DNA of 64,000 nucleotides from Streptomyces sp. STR69 (GCF_024519455.1 NZ_JALJRY010000001.1:419253-483252); one strand, 5' to 3'. Shown: positions 33,275 to 43,264, numbered from the stretch's first letter. Notes: a model not told the origin generated them from the letters alone. Made by a program: numbers and translations.

Positions 33275-36200
33275 TCACTTGGCGTAGTACGCGTTGTAGA
33301 TCGAGATCGTCGACTTGTTGCCCTTCTTGTCGGCGATCTTGGCGTGGAAGGAGATGGCCTTGCCCTTGGCCGGGTTGGTGACGGTGATCTTGCCGTTGAC
33401 CACCGTCAGCTTCTTCCAGGTCTGGCCGTAGTCGTACGACACCCACACGCCGAGCGACTTGAGGTTGCGGCCGGCCGCCGCGCCCTCGACGGTGACCGGG
33501 AAGGTCACCTTCTTGCCTGCCTCGACGCGGTTGTCCGGGCCTGTGACCGCGTGGAACCGGGCCGTGGAGACCGGGAGTTGGGCGACGGCGGAACCGGACG
33601 GCTTCTTCGAGGAGAACGTCCAGCTCGCGTCGATCCGGGTGGAGGCGGCGGCGACCTTGACGCTGCGGATGACCGAAGTGGTCAGCCTGTAGGCCGCGTT
33701 GGCGGCCGGGACCTTGAACGTGGCCCCGCCCATCAGCGGGTCCTTGTTGGAGCCGACCTTGGTGCCGTTGCGGTACAGGGTCGTGTTGACCGAGGTGAAC
33801 GTCGACGAACCCGGGTTGCCCTGGGAGTCGGCGAACAGCGGCAGCAGCCCGGCGATGTCGTTGCCGCTGCGGAACACGCCGTAGTCGGCGGTGAGATGGG
33901 GGCCGAAGACCGCCGTGTTGAAGGTCTTGGAGTAGGTCCGGCCGGCCCTGAAGGTCTGCAGGTCGTTCAGTGTGTAGTAGGCCTCCGGGATCGGGAAGCC
34001 CTCCGCGTCGAGCCCGCCGTCCTGCTCGAACTCCAGCCCCCACTGCACCCCGTTGACGGTGGAGACGTGCAGGGTGCGGGTGCCGGGCAGCTTCTGCTGA
34101 ACGCCGATGGCGGAGCCGCCGAAGCTGTCGGGCAGGTAGCCGAAGGCGCTGAGCACACCGGTCTTGCCGCTCGCTCCGGCACCCATGTGGGCCTTCACCG
34201 TGGCGAGTTCACTCGCCTTGTAGTGCTTGGTGTAGCCGGTCGCGAGCTGCTTGACCCTGGCCGCGGTCGTGGTGTCGTACTGCTCGTCGGTGCCCTTGAC
34301 GAAGTGGGCGTCCCACTGCTCGGACAGCGAACCGTCGGTGACCTGCGGACCGAGGTGCGCGGTACGGAAGTTGTCGTACGTCGCCAGGAGCCAGCCGAAG
34401 GAGGTGCCGCTCCCGTCCGGCGTCGTGATCGAGTAGGCGGGCGACGCGAAGGCCGACTTGGCACCGGCGTCCGGCACCGTGATGTCGACCGGCCTGGCCG
34501 TACGGGCGTCGATCGTGACGGTGGTGTCCTTGGCGATGTTCAGCTTGGGCCGGGCGAGCCAGTCGGCTCCCTTGGCCGGGTCCTCCGGGTCGACGAAGAT
34601 CCCGGTGTCCAGTACGTAACCACCCTTGGGGACACGGACCTTGACGGTGCCCGAGGCGTCGTACGGGCTGAAGAACTCGCCGTTGCCGAGGCCGGAGAGG
34701 CCCGCCACCGAGGCGTCGTAGTACGCGGCCGGGGCGCCGTCACGGCCGATGAACTTCAACGTGAGGTCGTACGACTGCACTTCGCGCACGACGGCCGCGG
34801 CCGTACGGACGCTCTGTCCGCCGCCCGTCGCCGTCACATACGCGGAGTAGGCGCCGTCGAGCGTGCCGCCGAGCTTGGTGTTGACGGTCAGGGCGACCGA
34901 GGCCCTGCCGCCGGCCGGGACGGTCACCTTCGTGGCGCCCAGCTTGAAGAAGCCGGCAGGGGCCGTGTGGCCCTTGGGGTCGGTGGCCGCCGCCGTGAGG
35001 CTGAGGGTGACGTCCTTGGTGCCGAGGTTGCGGTAGGTGAGCTGCTTGGTGACCGGGGTGTCGTCGGTGTGCGGCCACTGCTGGATGCCGAAGCTCTCCG
35101 AGACCGGGTCGGCGATCACGGTCTGCTTGATGGCCCTGTCGACGGCGATACGGCCCGAACCCTGCTCGAACGGCGTGTACTTGCCGCCCTTCGCGGACCC
35201 GGTCAGCGCGCCCTTCAGCTCGGCGTAGCCCCACGTGGGGTGCTCCTGCTTGAGGAGGGCGGCGGCGCCCGCGACATGCGGGGTCGCCATCGACGTGCCC
35301 GAAAGGGTCAGGTAGCCGGGCGGGTTCTCGCCGACCTCCTGGTCGATGAGGCTGCCGGGGGCCGCGGCTGCCGTGATGTCGACGCCGGGCGCGGTGACGT
35401 CCGGCTTGATGGCGCCGTCGCCGAGGCGCGGGCCGGTGGAGGAGAAGTCGGCGAGCTTGTCGTTGCCGTCGACGGCGCCGACGGTGATGGCCGCGTCCGC
35501 GCTGCCGGGCGAACCGATCGACTCCGGGCCCTCGTTGCCCGCCGCGATGGCGAAGAGGATGCCCTTCTCGGCGGAGAGCTTGTCGACCTCCGCCTCCAAC
35601 GGGTCGATGCCCGGGGTGTCCTGGCCGCCGAGGCTCAAGTTGACGATGTCGGCGCCCTGTTGGGCCGCCCACTCCATGCCGGCGAGGATGCCCGAGTCGT
35701 CACCGGAGCCGCTGTCGTCGAGGACCTTGCCGCTGAGGATCTTCGCGCCGGGTGCGACGCCCTTGTACTTGCCGTGCGACCGCGCGCCGGTGCCCGCCGC
35801 GATGGACGCGACATGCGTGCCGTGCCCGACGCGGTCCTTCGTGTCGGCGGCGGTGGAGAAGTTCTTGGCCTCGATGACCTGGTTCTTCAGGTCCGGGTGG
35901 TCGGCGTCGACTCCGGTGTCCAGTACGGCGATCTTGACGCCCTTGCCGGTGTAGCCGGCCGCCCACGCCTTGGGGGCGCCGATCTGCGGCACCGACTTGT
36001 CGAGGGCGGCCCTGCGGACGCTGTCGAGCCAGATGTGCGCGATGCCGGAGGCCGTCCTGTCGCCGTTGGTGACGGCGTCCCACAGCTCGTGGGCGTCCTG
36101 CTGCGGGGTCTGGACGGCGTCGGCGTTCAGGGTCTTCAGGGACCGGCGCAGCGTGCCCGCGTCGCGGACGTCGGCCCTGGTGGCGGTCGCGGCGCCCTGG

Positions 36201-36634
36201 TAGCCGACGATGACCTTCAGGCCGGCCTTCTGGGAGGCGCGCTCGGCGGACTTGTCGAGTTCGGTGATGTCGAAGAGCCGCTGGTCGAGCTTGCCGGTCG
36301 CGACCAGGCGGGCCGCGTCGGCGGGTACGACGAGCGTGTGCCCGGCGATCTTCCGGACCTGAACGGGTATGTGCTGACGGCCCTTTGCCGGCTGGAGGCC
36401 CACGACCCGGCCCTTGGCGTCGACGGTGACGCGGTCGCCGGTGATCAGGGTGAGGTGGTGCTCGCCGGCCAGCCGGGCCTGCGCGGCACCGGCAGTACGC
36501 AGCGCGGAGCCGGTCGCGCTCCGCGCGCTCTGCTCGGGCTTCGCCGACGCCGGGCTGGTCATGCCGGCAGCGAGGGCGACGGCTGCGGCCGTGGCGATCC
36601 CGGCCGCGCACGCTCTCTTCACTTGTCTGCGCAA
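33275..36634 (-). CDS. Secreted S8 subtilisin-like serine protease, large
   Basis: 1,119 residues. The signal peptide ends near ASA (about residue 31). A propeptide of about 180 residues follows, then the S8 domain with the triad Asp239 (AVLDTGVD), His271 (GHGTHVA) and Ser448 (SGTSMATPH), and the oxyanion Asn in AAGNEGPE. The C-terminal 600 residues are beta-rich modules (Fn3-like and other, with TVPAGGRASVALTVN) and end in a short C-terminal repeat region without an anchor motif. The annotated first codon is TTG. A GTG four codons later, at 36622, is also possible; GGGGGAG lies just upstream of both. An extracellular protease of nutrient-scavenging type. Confidence 0.93.
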   Translation of the reverse strand: MRRQVKRACAAGIATAAAVALAAGMTSPASAKPEQSARSATGSALRTAGAAQARLAGEHHLTLITGDRVTVDAKGRVVGLQPAKGRQHIPVQVRKIAGHTLVVPADAARLVATGKLDQRLFDITELDKSAERASQKAGLKVIVGYQGAATATRADVRDAGTLRRSLKTLNADAVQTPQQDAHELWDAVTNGDRTASGIAHIWLDSVRRAALDKSVPQIGAPKAWAAGYTGKGVKIAVLDTGVDADHPDLKNQVIEAKNFSTAADTKDRVGHGTHVASIAAGTGARSHGKYKGVAPGAKILSGKVLDDSGSGDDSGILAGMEWAAQQGADIVNLSLGGQDTPGIDPLEAEVDKLSAEKGILFAIAAGNEGPESIGSPGSADAAITVGAVDGNDKLADFSSTGPRLGDGAIKPDVTAPGVDITAAAAPGSLIDQEVGENPPGYLTLSGTSMATPHVAGAAALLKQEHPTWGYAELKGALTGSAKGGKYTPFEQGSGRIAVDRAIKQTVIADPVSESFGIQQWPHTDDTPVTKQLTYRNLGTKDVTLSLTAAATDPKGHTAPAGFFKLGATKVTVPAGGRASVALTVNTKLGGTLDGAYSAYVTATGGGQSVRTAAAVVREVQSYDLTLKFIGRDGAPAAYYDASVAGLSGLGNGEFFSPYDASGTVKVRVPKGGYVLDTGIFVDPEDPAKGADWLARPKLNIAKDTTVTIDARTARPVDITVPDAGAKSAFASPAYSITTPDGSGTSFGWLLATYDNFRTAHLGPQVTDGSLSEQWDAHFVKGTDEQYDTTTAARVKQLATGYTKHYKASELATVKAHMGAGASGKTGVLSAFGYLPDSFGGSAIGVQQKLPGTRTLHVSTVNGVQWGLEFEQDGGLDAEGFPIPEAYYTLNDLQTFRAGRTYSKTFNTAVFGPHLTADYGVFRSGNDIAGLLPLFADSQGNPGSSTFTSVNTTLYRNGTKVGSNKDPLMGGATFKVPAANAAYRLTTSVIRSVKVAAASTRIDASWTFSSKKPSGSAVAQLPVSTARFHAVTGPDNRVEAGKKVTFPVTVEGAAAGRNLKSLGVWVSYDYGQTWKKLTVVNGKITVTNPAKGKAISFHAKIADKKGNKSTISIYNAYYAK

Positions 36635-36896
36635 AACTCCCCCTGGAGCTCAGGTAGCGGGCGAATTTCCCCATTCGCCCGGCCGGGGGAAAGTTCGCAC
36701 ACCTGCGCGTACACCCCCCGGAACACGCAGTATGCCGAGGGGTGATCAACCGCTCAAGAGATGAGAGGAGGGTGAGAAAGCACAGCCGCGGAATGTTACG
36801 AGCCCGCGTGAACTCCGTTACCCAGTCGCCGGGTTCAGCCCGCGAGAACTCCGCTAAGGAGTCTCCCGCTCCGAACTCCCTTGCACAGCACAGGAG

Positions 36897-37583
<687 letters not shown>

Positions 37584-37668
37584 GGAACAACTCCTGGAGA
37601 AGTAAAGGGGGTTGGGGCCCGTCGTGGGACGGGCCCCGTTGCGCCGATTTCGTCTGCGGCGCCGTCGT

Positions 37669-37697
37669 GGCTGGTCGCGCAGTTCCCCGCGCCCCTT
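37669..37697 (+). repeat. Dispersed 29-bp GC-rich element, single copy
   Basis: ggctggtcgcgcagttcccc then gcgcccctt, in the gap between the two ABC genes. It is the exact reverse complement of 59663-59691. Confidence 0.9.
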
Positions 37698-37723
37698 CGG
37701 GGCCCGGCAGGAACCGCTTCCGG

Positions 37724-39190
37724 CTACTCGACGCGCCGCAGGGCGTCCGCCGGGCGCAGGCGGGAGGCACGCCAGCCGCCGAAGGCGCCGGCGATCAGGC
37801 CGCCGGCGACGGCGAGGCCGACCGCGAGGCCGATGGTGGTGGCGTTGACGGGCGCGGTGAGCGCGACGTCGAGCGTCTTGGCAGCGGCCTGCCGGCCGGG
37901 ACCGCCGAAGCCGCCACCACCGGGGCCGCCCGCCCGGGCGCCGCCACCGGCCGAGTTGCCGAGGGAGGCGGACAGGGTGGGACTGATCGCGGTCACGACG
38001 TACGCGCCCGCCAGGCCGAGCGCGATACCGAGGACGCCACCGACCAGACCGTTGACGACGGCCTCGCCGACCACCTGCCGGGTCACCCGGCCCGACTTCC
38101 AGCCGAGCGCCTTCAGCGTGCCGAACTCACGCACCCGGCGCGAGACCGCCGAGGAGGTGAGCAGACCGGCGACCAGGAACGCGGCGATCAGGACCGCGAT
38201 CGACAGCCACTTGCCGACGCTGGTGGCGAGCGAGGAGGCGGTGGACAGCGACCCGGAGACGGTGTCGGCCAGGTCGGCGGAGGTGGTGACCGTCGTACCC
38301 GAGACATTGCTCGTGATGGTCTTCTTGACGGCCGAGATCTGCTTGGAGTCGGTCGCCTTGACGTAGATCGTGGTGACCTTGTTCTTGTCACCGCTCAGGG
38401 TCTGCGCCTGTGTCAGCGGGATGTACAGGTTGGCCGCGGCGTCACCGCTGGTGGCGGTGGCGATCCCGATGACCTTGTACTTGACGCTCTTGATCGTGAC
38501 CGTGGACCCGACCTTGAGCTTCTTCTCCTTGGCGTAGGCCGAGTCGGCGACGACGACCTTGGAGTTGGCCTCGGCGGTGGTGAAGGTACGGCCGCTGGTG
38601 ATCTTCGAGGAGGTCAGCGGGCCGAGCGCGGGCTTGGTGACGTCCGTGCCGTAGACGGTGTACGCGTTGATGTTGAAGTTGGCGCCACCACCGGTGACCG
38701 AGCCCTGCGGCGCGCCGGTGCCACCGCCGCGGTTCCCGCCGCCTTCGGTGCCGCTCCCCTGGTTCTGCTGGAACTGGCCGCGGGTGAACTGGCCGTCGAC
38801 CTTGACGACGTTGAGGCTGAGCCCGCCGACGGCGTCGGACACCCCCTTCTGGCCCGCGACCTTGGTGACGGTGGTGGAGGCCAGCGTCGTGAAGCCCTGG
38901 ACCATGACGCGGTCACTGCTCTGCGTCTTGCTGTCGTCGTTGTTGTTGGCGTCGAACTGGAACCGCGGCTGCTGCGAGCTGCTCGCGCTGGCCGTGGCCG
39001 CCTTGGTGACGGTCATGTCCGTACCGAGTCCGTACAGCGACTGGAGGACCTTGTCCTGCGCCTTCCCCATGCCGGAGGACACGGAGTTGACCACGATGAC
39101 CAGCGCAATGCCCAGTGCGAGGCCGGAGGCGACGACGAGGGCCGCTTTTCTGCGGCGGCGCAACTCGCGCCTCAGGTAGGTGAAGAACAT
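37724..39190 (-). CDS. MacB-like ABC transporter permease
   Basis: 488 residues from ATG 39190. One N-terminal transmembrane helix after a RRELRRRRK stretch is followed by a large extracytoplasmic domain of about 240 residues. That domain is rich in Ser, Thr, Gly and Gln and includes a GGGNRGGGTG linker. Three more helices lie in the C-terminal FtsX domain (TVGEAVVNGLVGGVLGIALG-type). This is the MacB topology used for export or for passing conformational signals to cell-wall enzymes. The substrate is unknown. A glycine-rich loop near the last helices (GGGARAGGPGGGGFGGPG) is unusual for the family. Confidence 0.9.
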   Translation of the reverse strand: MFFTYLRRELRRRRKAALVVASGLALGIALVIVVNSVSSGMGKAQDKVLQSLYGLGTDMTVTKAATASASSSQQPRFQFDANNNDDSKTQSSDRVMVQGFTTLASTTVTKVAGQKGVSDAVGGLSLNVVKVDGQFTRGQFQQNQGSGTEGGGNRGGGTGAPQGSVTGGGANFNINAYTVYGTDVTKPALGPLTSSKITSGRTFTTAEANSKVVVADSAYAKEKKLKVGSTVTIKSVKYKVIGIATATSGDAAANLYIPLTQAQTLSGDKNKVTTIYVKATDSKQISAVKKTITSNVSGTTVTTSADLADTVSGSLSTASSLATSVGKWLSIAVLIAAFLVAGLLTSSAVSRRVREFGTLKALGWKSGRVTRQVVGEAVVNGLVGGVLGIALGLAGAYVVTAISPTLSASLGNSAGGGARAGGPGGGGFGGPGRQAAAKTLDVALTAPVNATTIGLAVGLAVAGGLIAGAFGGWRASRLRPADALRRVE

Positions 39191-39414
39191 GGCCCGCAAG
39201 CTAGGTACGGCGCGTGATGATGCCATAAGGCCGACATAAGAGAACGATGAGAAGGCTGTCCGTGGGCAAAGAATGAGCATGCGCGGGGCTGTCAACGGGG
39301 GTGCGGTGTGGACCGTTTCGCGCCTTTTGGACAGGCGGCCCATGAGCACCGTCGCCCCGGTTCGCGATCGCGAGGGGTGAGGCGGGCGGGAGTGGCCGCC
39401 GCGCACCCCTGTAC

Positions 39415-39478
39415 CAGTGGCTTGAGACGTTGGGGCCGGCAGGGTTCGCAGCCATTGGAATATGGTCTCAAGCCACTG
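39415..39478. repeat. Perfect 14-bp inverted repeat with a 36-bp spacer
   Basis: cagtggcttgagac (39415-39428) and its complement gtctcaagccactg (39465-39478). It lies in the gap between the MacB-like permease and the 3' end of the propeller-like gene. The long loop makes a transcription terminator unlikely. It looks more like the ends of a very short mobile element or a recombination or protein-binding site. Confidence 0.8.
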
Positions 39479-39487
39479 ATTTTGAGG

Positions 39488-40546
39488 CTAGTTAATGACT
39501 TCGTACTTATCGAAAATAGTCGCCTGGAACTCATCGGGACCAGTGCTGATCTTCGACGAGAACCCGAAAGAGAGCCTGGGGCCGCTGGAGGTGCGCCAGA
39601 TGGCAATTCCCTGCGGTTCACGGCCCGGCAGGGATGCGCCCGCGGTCGTCGGGAACACCTCGTCGTACGATGCGCCGGTCTCGTTCATATTGAGGCGGAC
39701 GAGATACGACTTCGGTTCGGGGACGTCGTCCGTGGGCGGGGCGCCGTAGGAGAGGTATGCGTACTGACCGTACGCGGTGATGCCCTGGAAGTCGTCGTCG
39801 TCGGTGATGGGGCCGAGTTCGGTGTTGTTCGGGATCGCCCGGTCAAGGAGGAGATCATCGTCGGTGAGCCTGCCGGCGACTGCGTCGTCGAGATTGAAGA
39901 GCGCAATGCGCCACGGCCGAGTGTCGGTCAGATTCGCCCGGTAGCGAATCAGCAGCCGGTTCGTGTAGGGGTCGATAGCCGGTCGCGGATAATTCACGAA
40001 TCTGGATATTGTGGGCGTACGGTCATTGATGGAGGAGGCGCCCCAGGTGAGGTCCCCTCCCTCCACGTATCGAAAGCGGGAAATTCTCTGGCCGCCGCCG
40101 GTGGCGGTGTTGACGGCGCCCTCCAGCCACAGATACGGCTCGGCGCCCGCGCTCGTCGGCTCAACACCCATCGACGATGCGTGGCCGAAGCCGTGGATCG
40201 CCATCGTGCCCAGGACGTTGCCGGACACATCAGTCTTGTTGATCCAGTTGTCGCCCGTTGTGCTGTGGGGCTTGACCTGTGCGATGTAGATATTCTTGTT
40301 GATGTAATCGTAGGCGAAGGACTGCATCGCCCAGTAAGGCTGGTGAAGGGTCTGTCTCAAGACCGGGTCGTCGCCCTTGCCACCGAAGAAGAAGTAGCTG
40401 GAGCTGGCTACCGTTGCGCTTGCCGGTGTCGCTGCGAGCAGCGGTAGGCCGACTGTCGTGGCCGCGGCAGTCAGCCCTGCGCCGGTTCTCAAAACCTGAC
40501 GTCGGGTAATCCCCTGTGATCCGTCGTGCTGAGACGCATTGCCCAA
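39488..40546 (-). CDS. Tat-exported beta-propeller-like secreted protein
   Basis: 352 residues from TTG 40546 (AGGAG ten bases upstream). TRRQVLRT within the first 25 residues and a hydrophobic run ending in ATPASA form a twin-arginine signal with a likely cleavage site near residue 44. The mature protein is almost all beta strand with repeating short blades (QSFAYDYINKNIYIAQ, AIHGFGHASSMGVE, RPAIDPYTNRLLIRYRA). It resembles proteins named teichoic-acid biosynthesis protein C in Streptomyces; that label may not reflect function. Codon use is looser than in its neighbours, with more AT in third positions, suggesting later acquisition. Confidence 0.8.
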   Translation of the reverse strand: MGNASQHDGSQGITRRQVLRTGAGLTAAATTVGLPLLAATPASATVASSSYFFFGGKGDDPVLRQTLHQPYWAMQSFAYDYINKNIYIAQVKPHSTTGDNWINKTDVSGNVLGTMAIHGFGHASSMGVEPTSAGAEPYLWLEGAVNTATGGGQRISRFRYVEGGDLTWGASSINDRTPTISRFVNYPRPAIDPYTNRLLIRYRANLTDTRPWRIALFNLDDAVAGRLTDDDLLLDRAIPNNTELGPITDDDDFQGITAYGQYAYLSYGAPPTDDVPEPKSYLVRLNMNETGASYDEVFPTTAGASLPGREPQGIAIWRTSSGPRLSFGFSSKISTGPDEFQATIFDKYEVIN

Positions 40547-40638
40547 GGCCTATATGCTCCTAGGTATTTGAATACGGCGGAAGCAAAACCTAGCCGGTGG
40601 CATGAACTGACGTCCAGAGCTCCTCGCCCTTGGCCTGC

Positions 40639-41007
40639 TCAACGGCCCCTTCCGGTAGGGCCGTTCAGCTCGCACCACACCGTCTTGCGATCCGCCGCCT
40701 GTTCGACGCCCCATCGCAGAGCCAGCGCGTCGAGAAGCGCCATGCCTCTGCCGTGTTCGTCCGTCGCGGTCGCCCGGAGTAGCACAGGCAACGCGCGTGG
40801 GTCCGGATCGGTGACCTCGACGCGCGTACGGCCGTCGTCAGTGGCGAGGACTCGGACGGTCACCGGGGTTCCCTCGCCAACGTGGTCGATCACGTTTGTC
40901 ACCAACTCCGTTGCACAGAGGCGGACGTCGTAGTCGTGGTGGCGAAGGTGGTGGCGAAGTTCCGGTGCGGCCTTGGGAGTTGCGAGCAGGCGGAGTTCGA
41001 ACGTCAT
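40639..41007 (-). CDS. RsbW/SpoIIAB-like ATP-binding protein (HATPase_c)
   Basis: 122 residues from ATG 41007, overlapping the preceding stop. It shows the Bergerat-type fold: an N-box LCATELVTNVIDH with the metal-binding Asn, a VEVTDPDP region (Asp for ATP) and HGRGMALLDAL. These regulators usually bind or phosphorylate anti-sigma-type partners. In Streptomyces many such copies accompany an XRE/DUF397 pair, as here. Confidence 0.88.
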   Translation of the reverse strand: MTFELRLLATPKAAPELRHHLRHHDYDVRLCATELVTNVIDHVGEGTPVTVRVLATDDGRTRVEVTDPDPRALPVLLRATATDEHGRGMALLDALALRWGVEQAADRKTVWCELNGPTGRGR

Positions 41008-41189
41008 TGTTCCGCCGCCTTGCGGAGGGCGGCGGCGAGTTCGCGGGCGGTGGCGGTGTTGCAGTTCCCGAGCGCGACGAGGCCGGCGGCCAGGATGTCC
41101 ACGCCGAGGGAGGGGAGCGTGACGCCGTGCAGGGCGAGGGCCTCGCGGAGTTCCTCCACGCAGAGGGTCGTGTCGTAGGGGTCGGGCAT
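41004..41189 (-). CDS. Small protein of the WhiJ-type regulatory cluster
   Basis: 61 residues, stop overlapping the RsbW-like start. Sequence is helical throughout (EELREALALHGVTLPSLG, TARELAAALRKAAEQ) with one cysteine in TTLCVEE. Small proteins between the divergent XRE gene and the ATPase are common at such loci. Probably a regulatory partner; no motif recognised. Confidence 0.7.
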   Translation of the reverse strand: MPDPYDTTLCVEELREALALHGVTLPSLGVDILAAGLVALGNCNTATARELAAALRKAAEQ

Positions 41190-41298
41190 GAACGGGTGCC
41201 TCCTGTGCGCTCTGTGACGAACAGCTCACAGACTGGCGTCCCGCTGGCTACCGTAAAAGAGGTTTCGCGTTCGCGACCGGGTCAGCGGAGGAGATCGA

Positions 41299-42165
41299 GT
41301 GGTGGCACGGGGCAAGGACATCGACGGCTCGATGAGCGTTCCGACGTTCTACGGCAAGGAGTTGAGGTGGAAGCGGGAGGAGGCGGGGTTGTCGTTGGAT
41401 GCGTTTCTGAAGGGCAGCTTCTACAGCAAGACGTACCTGAGCGATATTGAGCACGGTGAGCGAAGGATGCCGCTCGATCTGGCCCAGCACGCGGATCAGA
41501 AGCTTGGGACGGACGGGTTCTTCGAGCGGAACTGTGAGGTTGTGCGGAAGGCGCGGAGGGGGCCGCACGCCGCGTACTTCGAGAAGGTCCTGGAGGCGGA
41601 GAAGCACGCGGAGTCCATCGAGGAGTGGTGCCCCATCAACATCCCGGGGCTGCTCCAAACCGCCGCGTACGCGCGGACGATGGTGCGGTCGGCTCACCCG
41701 GCGGCCTCCGACGAGTGGGTCGAGGAGAAGGTGGTGGGCCGCCTCGCCCGCGCCCGTCTCTTCGAGGACGACCACTCCACCCCGGAGTACTGGGTGATCC
41801 TGCACGAGACGCTGCTTGCCGACCCGGTCCTGGCACCACGGGAGATGGCCGAACAGCTCGACCGGATCGTGGAGTTGGCCGAGCGGCGTCGGGTTACTCC
41901 GCAGATCGTTCCGCGAACGTGCGGCGCGCATCCTCTGATGGCCGCCTCCATCATGGTCATGGTCTTTCCGGACGCCCCGCCGTTGATCTACACCGAGGCG
42001 TCGTACAGCGGTGACACCGTGGACGATCCGGCCCTCGTGAAGCAGTACCGCAAGGCATACGATCGGCTCAGGGCCGTCGCACTGTCACCGAAGGCGTCCC
42101 TGGAGATGATCAAGGCAGCGGCAGAGGAATACCGAAATGGCAAGCAACGGGACCGACTTGAGTGA
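41299..42165 (+). CDS. XRE-family regulator with DUF5753 domain (WhiJ-like)
   Basis: 288 residues from GTG 41299 with GGAGGAG five bases upstream. The N-terminal helix-turn-helix is LRWKREEAGLSLDAFLKG followed by SFYSKTYLSDIEHGER. The large C-terminal DUF5753 domain has EEWCPINIPGLLQTAAYAR and a PALVKQYRKAYDRLRAVAL end. This is the WhiJ-like type that controls development and antibiotics in Streptomyces, always paired with a small DUF397 protein. Here that protein's gene overlaps by 29 bp. It is divergent from the two minus-strand genes. Confidence 0.93.
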   Translation: MVARGKDIDGSMSVPTFYGKELRWKREEAGLSLDAFLKGSFYSKTYLSDIEHGERRMPLDLAQHADQKLGTDGFFERNCEVVRKARRGPHAAYFEKVLEAEKHAESIEEWCPINIPGLLQTAAYARTMVRSAHPAASDEWVEEKVVGRLARARLFEDDHSTPEYWVILHETLLADPVLAPREMAEQLDRIVELAERRRVTPQIVPRTCGAHPLMAASIMVMVFPDAPPLIYTEASYSGDTVDDPALVKQYRKAYDRLRAVALSPKASLEMIKAAAEEYRNGKQRDRLE

Positions 42166-42340
42166 CGCGCTCTGGCTCAAGAGCAGCTACAGCAACGGGG
42201 ACGGCGGCAACTGCGTAGAGGTCGCCCGCAACCTCCCCGGCCTCGTCCCCGTACGCGACTCAAAGGCCCCGAACCGCCCCGCCCTCATCCTCACCGCCTC
42301 CGCCTGGGCCCCCTTCATCACCACCCTCCAAAAAGTGTGA
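42137..42340 (+). CDS. DUF397 small protein
   Basis: 67 residues, ATG overlapping the XRE gene. WLKSSYSNGDGGNCVEVARN and the VPVRDSKAPNRPALILT motif are diagnostic of DUF397. In several characterised pairs the DUF397 protein antagonises its XRE partner, in toxin-antitoxin-like fashion. Confidence 0.95.
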   Translation: MASNGTDLSDALWLKSSYSNGDGGNCVEVARNLPGLVPVRDSKAPNRPALILTASAWAPFITTLQKV

Positions 42341-42367
42341 CACCACCCCCAAAACCGTCACACTTTT
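42331..42367. terminator. AT-rich hairpin at the end of the DUF397 gene
   Basis: Perfect 11-bp arms (aaaagtgtgac/gtcacactttt) with a 15-base loop. The left arm begins inside the last codons. The right arm itself supplies a tttt run, so it can act as an intrinsic terminator; its low GC is unusual here. Confidence 0.7.
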
Positions 42368-42419
42368 GCAAAGCAGGTCCCGCGCTCCAGCTCCGTGGGA
42401 GGCCCCTAGGTTGGCTGAT

Positions 42420-42941
42420 GTGAGTGCGCGCGGGCGGGGTTACAGGTATGTCGGACCGGTCGAGCTGAAGGCTGCGGTCCGGGCCGGTCGCAGCGGGTGC
42501 CTGATCAGATCGAAGGCCGACTTCAGCAGATGGATCGGTGAGCGATCGGCGTCGGAGCTGGCCGAACCGTTCACCTTCGTGATCGGCACGGACGGTGTGC
42601 TTCGACTGGCGCCGCGCCGAAGCGAGCATGTGGCCTGTGCCGGCGGAGACATGGTTCTGAGCGCCGGTGAGATCAGCTTCGCACGCGCGGCGGGCCGGTG
42701 GGCCGTGAGCGAGGTCAGCAACCAGTCCACCGGGTACTGCCCGGACACCAGTTCCTGGCCGGCAGTCGCCCGCGCTCTGGACGACGTGGAGCTCGGGCGG
42801 CCCTCCAGCTTCACCCACGAGGTGGTCTTCCGACGGTGCCCCGAGTGCCAGGAACACAACATCGTGCGTGAGGACGACTTCGTCTGCGTCTTCTGCGACA
42901 GCGACCTGCCCGCAGCCTGGAACGTGGATCCCACCGGGTGA
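42420..42941 (+). CDS. Hypothetical protein with a C-terminal zinc ribbon
   Basis: 173 residues if started at GTG 42420. A TTG at 42366 would run through the hairpin and is less likely. The ribosome site is poor. It opens with YRYVGPVELKAAVRAG, a motif I have seen at the start of immunity- or phage-associated small proteins, and a DMVLSAGEISFARAAGRWAV beta region follows. The C-terminus has CPEC then CVFC sixteen residues later, a probable zinc ribbon. Function unknown; it may be a nucleic-acid-binding protein of the regulatory cluster. Confidence 0.72.
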   Translation: MSARGRGYRYVGPVELKAAVRAGRSGCLIRSKADFSRWIGERSASELAEPFTFVIGTDGVLRLAPRRSEHVACAGGDMVLSAGEISFARAAGRWAVSEVSNQSTGYCPDTSSWPAVARALDDVELGRPSSFTHEVVFRRCPECQEHNIVREDDFVCVFCDSDLPAAWNVDPTG

Positions 42942-43061
42942 CAGCCGGAGGGCCAAGTCGGGCTTGCTGCGGGCGCCGTAGCCGGTATCGCCGTAGAAGA
43001 GGAACGAACCCCCGCCACGGCGGGTATCCGTGACAGGGGCTCAGGCTCACTCAGGAGCCTT

Positions 43062-43092
43062 CGGAGGCCCCTATTACTGCTGGGGGCCTCCG
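43062..43092. terminator. Hairpin in the convergent gap
   Basis: Perfect 10-bp arms (cggaggcccc/ggggcctccg) with an 11-base loop. No T-run on either side. Confidence 0.6.
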
Positions 43093-43206
43093 GCTACCTG
43101 GTGATCCACCAGAGCCACCACCTCCTCACGCGCTTGACCCGTGCCATATGACGGCTATTACCGTCAACTCACATATGCCGCCAACCACTTGAGCAGGGCA
43201 GCAGAA

Positions 43207-43242
43207 AAGGCGGTCACCCCCAGCCGAGGGGGCAACCGCCTT
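43207..43242 (-). terminator. Terminator of the L,D-transpeptidase gene
   Basis: A long stem (aaggcggt/accgcctt outside, ccccc/ggggg inside) ends in tttt on the minus strand, 23 bp past the stop. Confidence 0.85.
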
Positions 43243-43264
43243 CAAGCAGAACGGAGTTGGCGGG

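Larger units (their letters stand above)
42942..43264. other. Gap with two hairpins
   Basis: 323 bp between convergent genes. It holds the hairpins described separately and no plausible gene. Confidence 0.7.

Noticed and set aside
33083..36745. Open plus-strand frame of 1,220 codons opposite the subtilase gene
   Set aside because: It lacks protein-like composition (Val, Gly, Arg runs) and mirrors the GC-biased codons of a clearly recognisable protease on the minus strand. It is a shadow frame.
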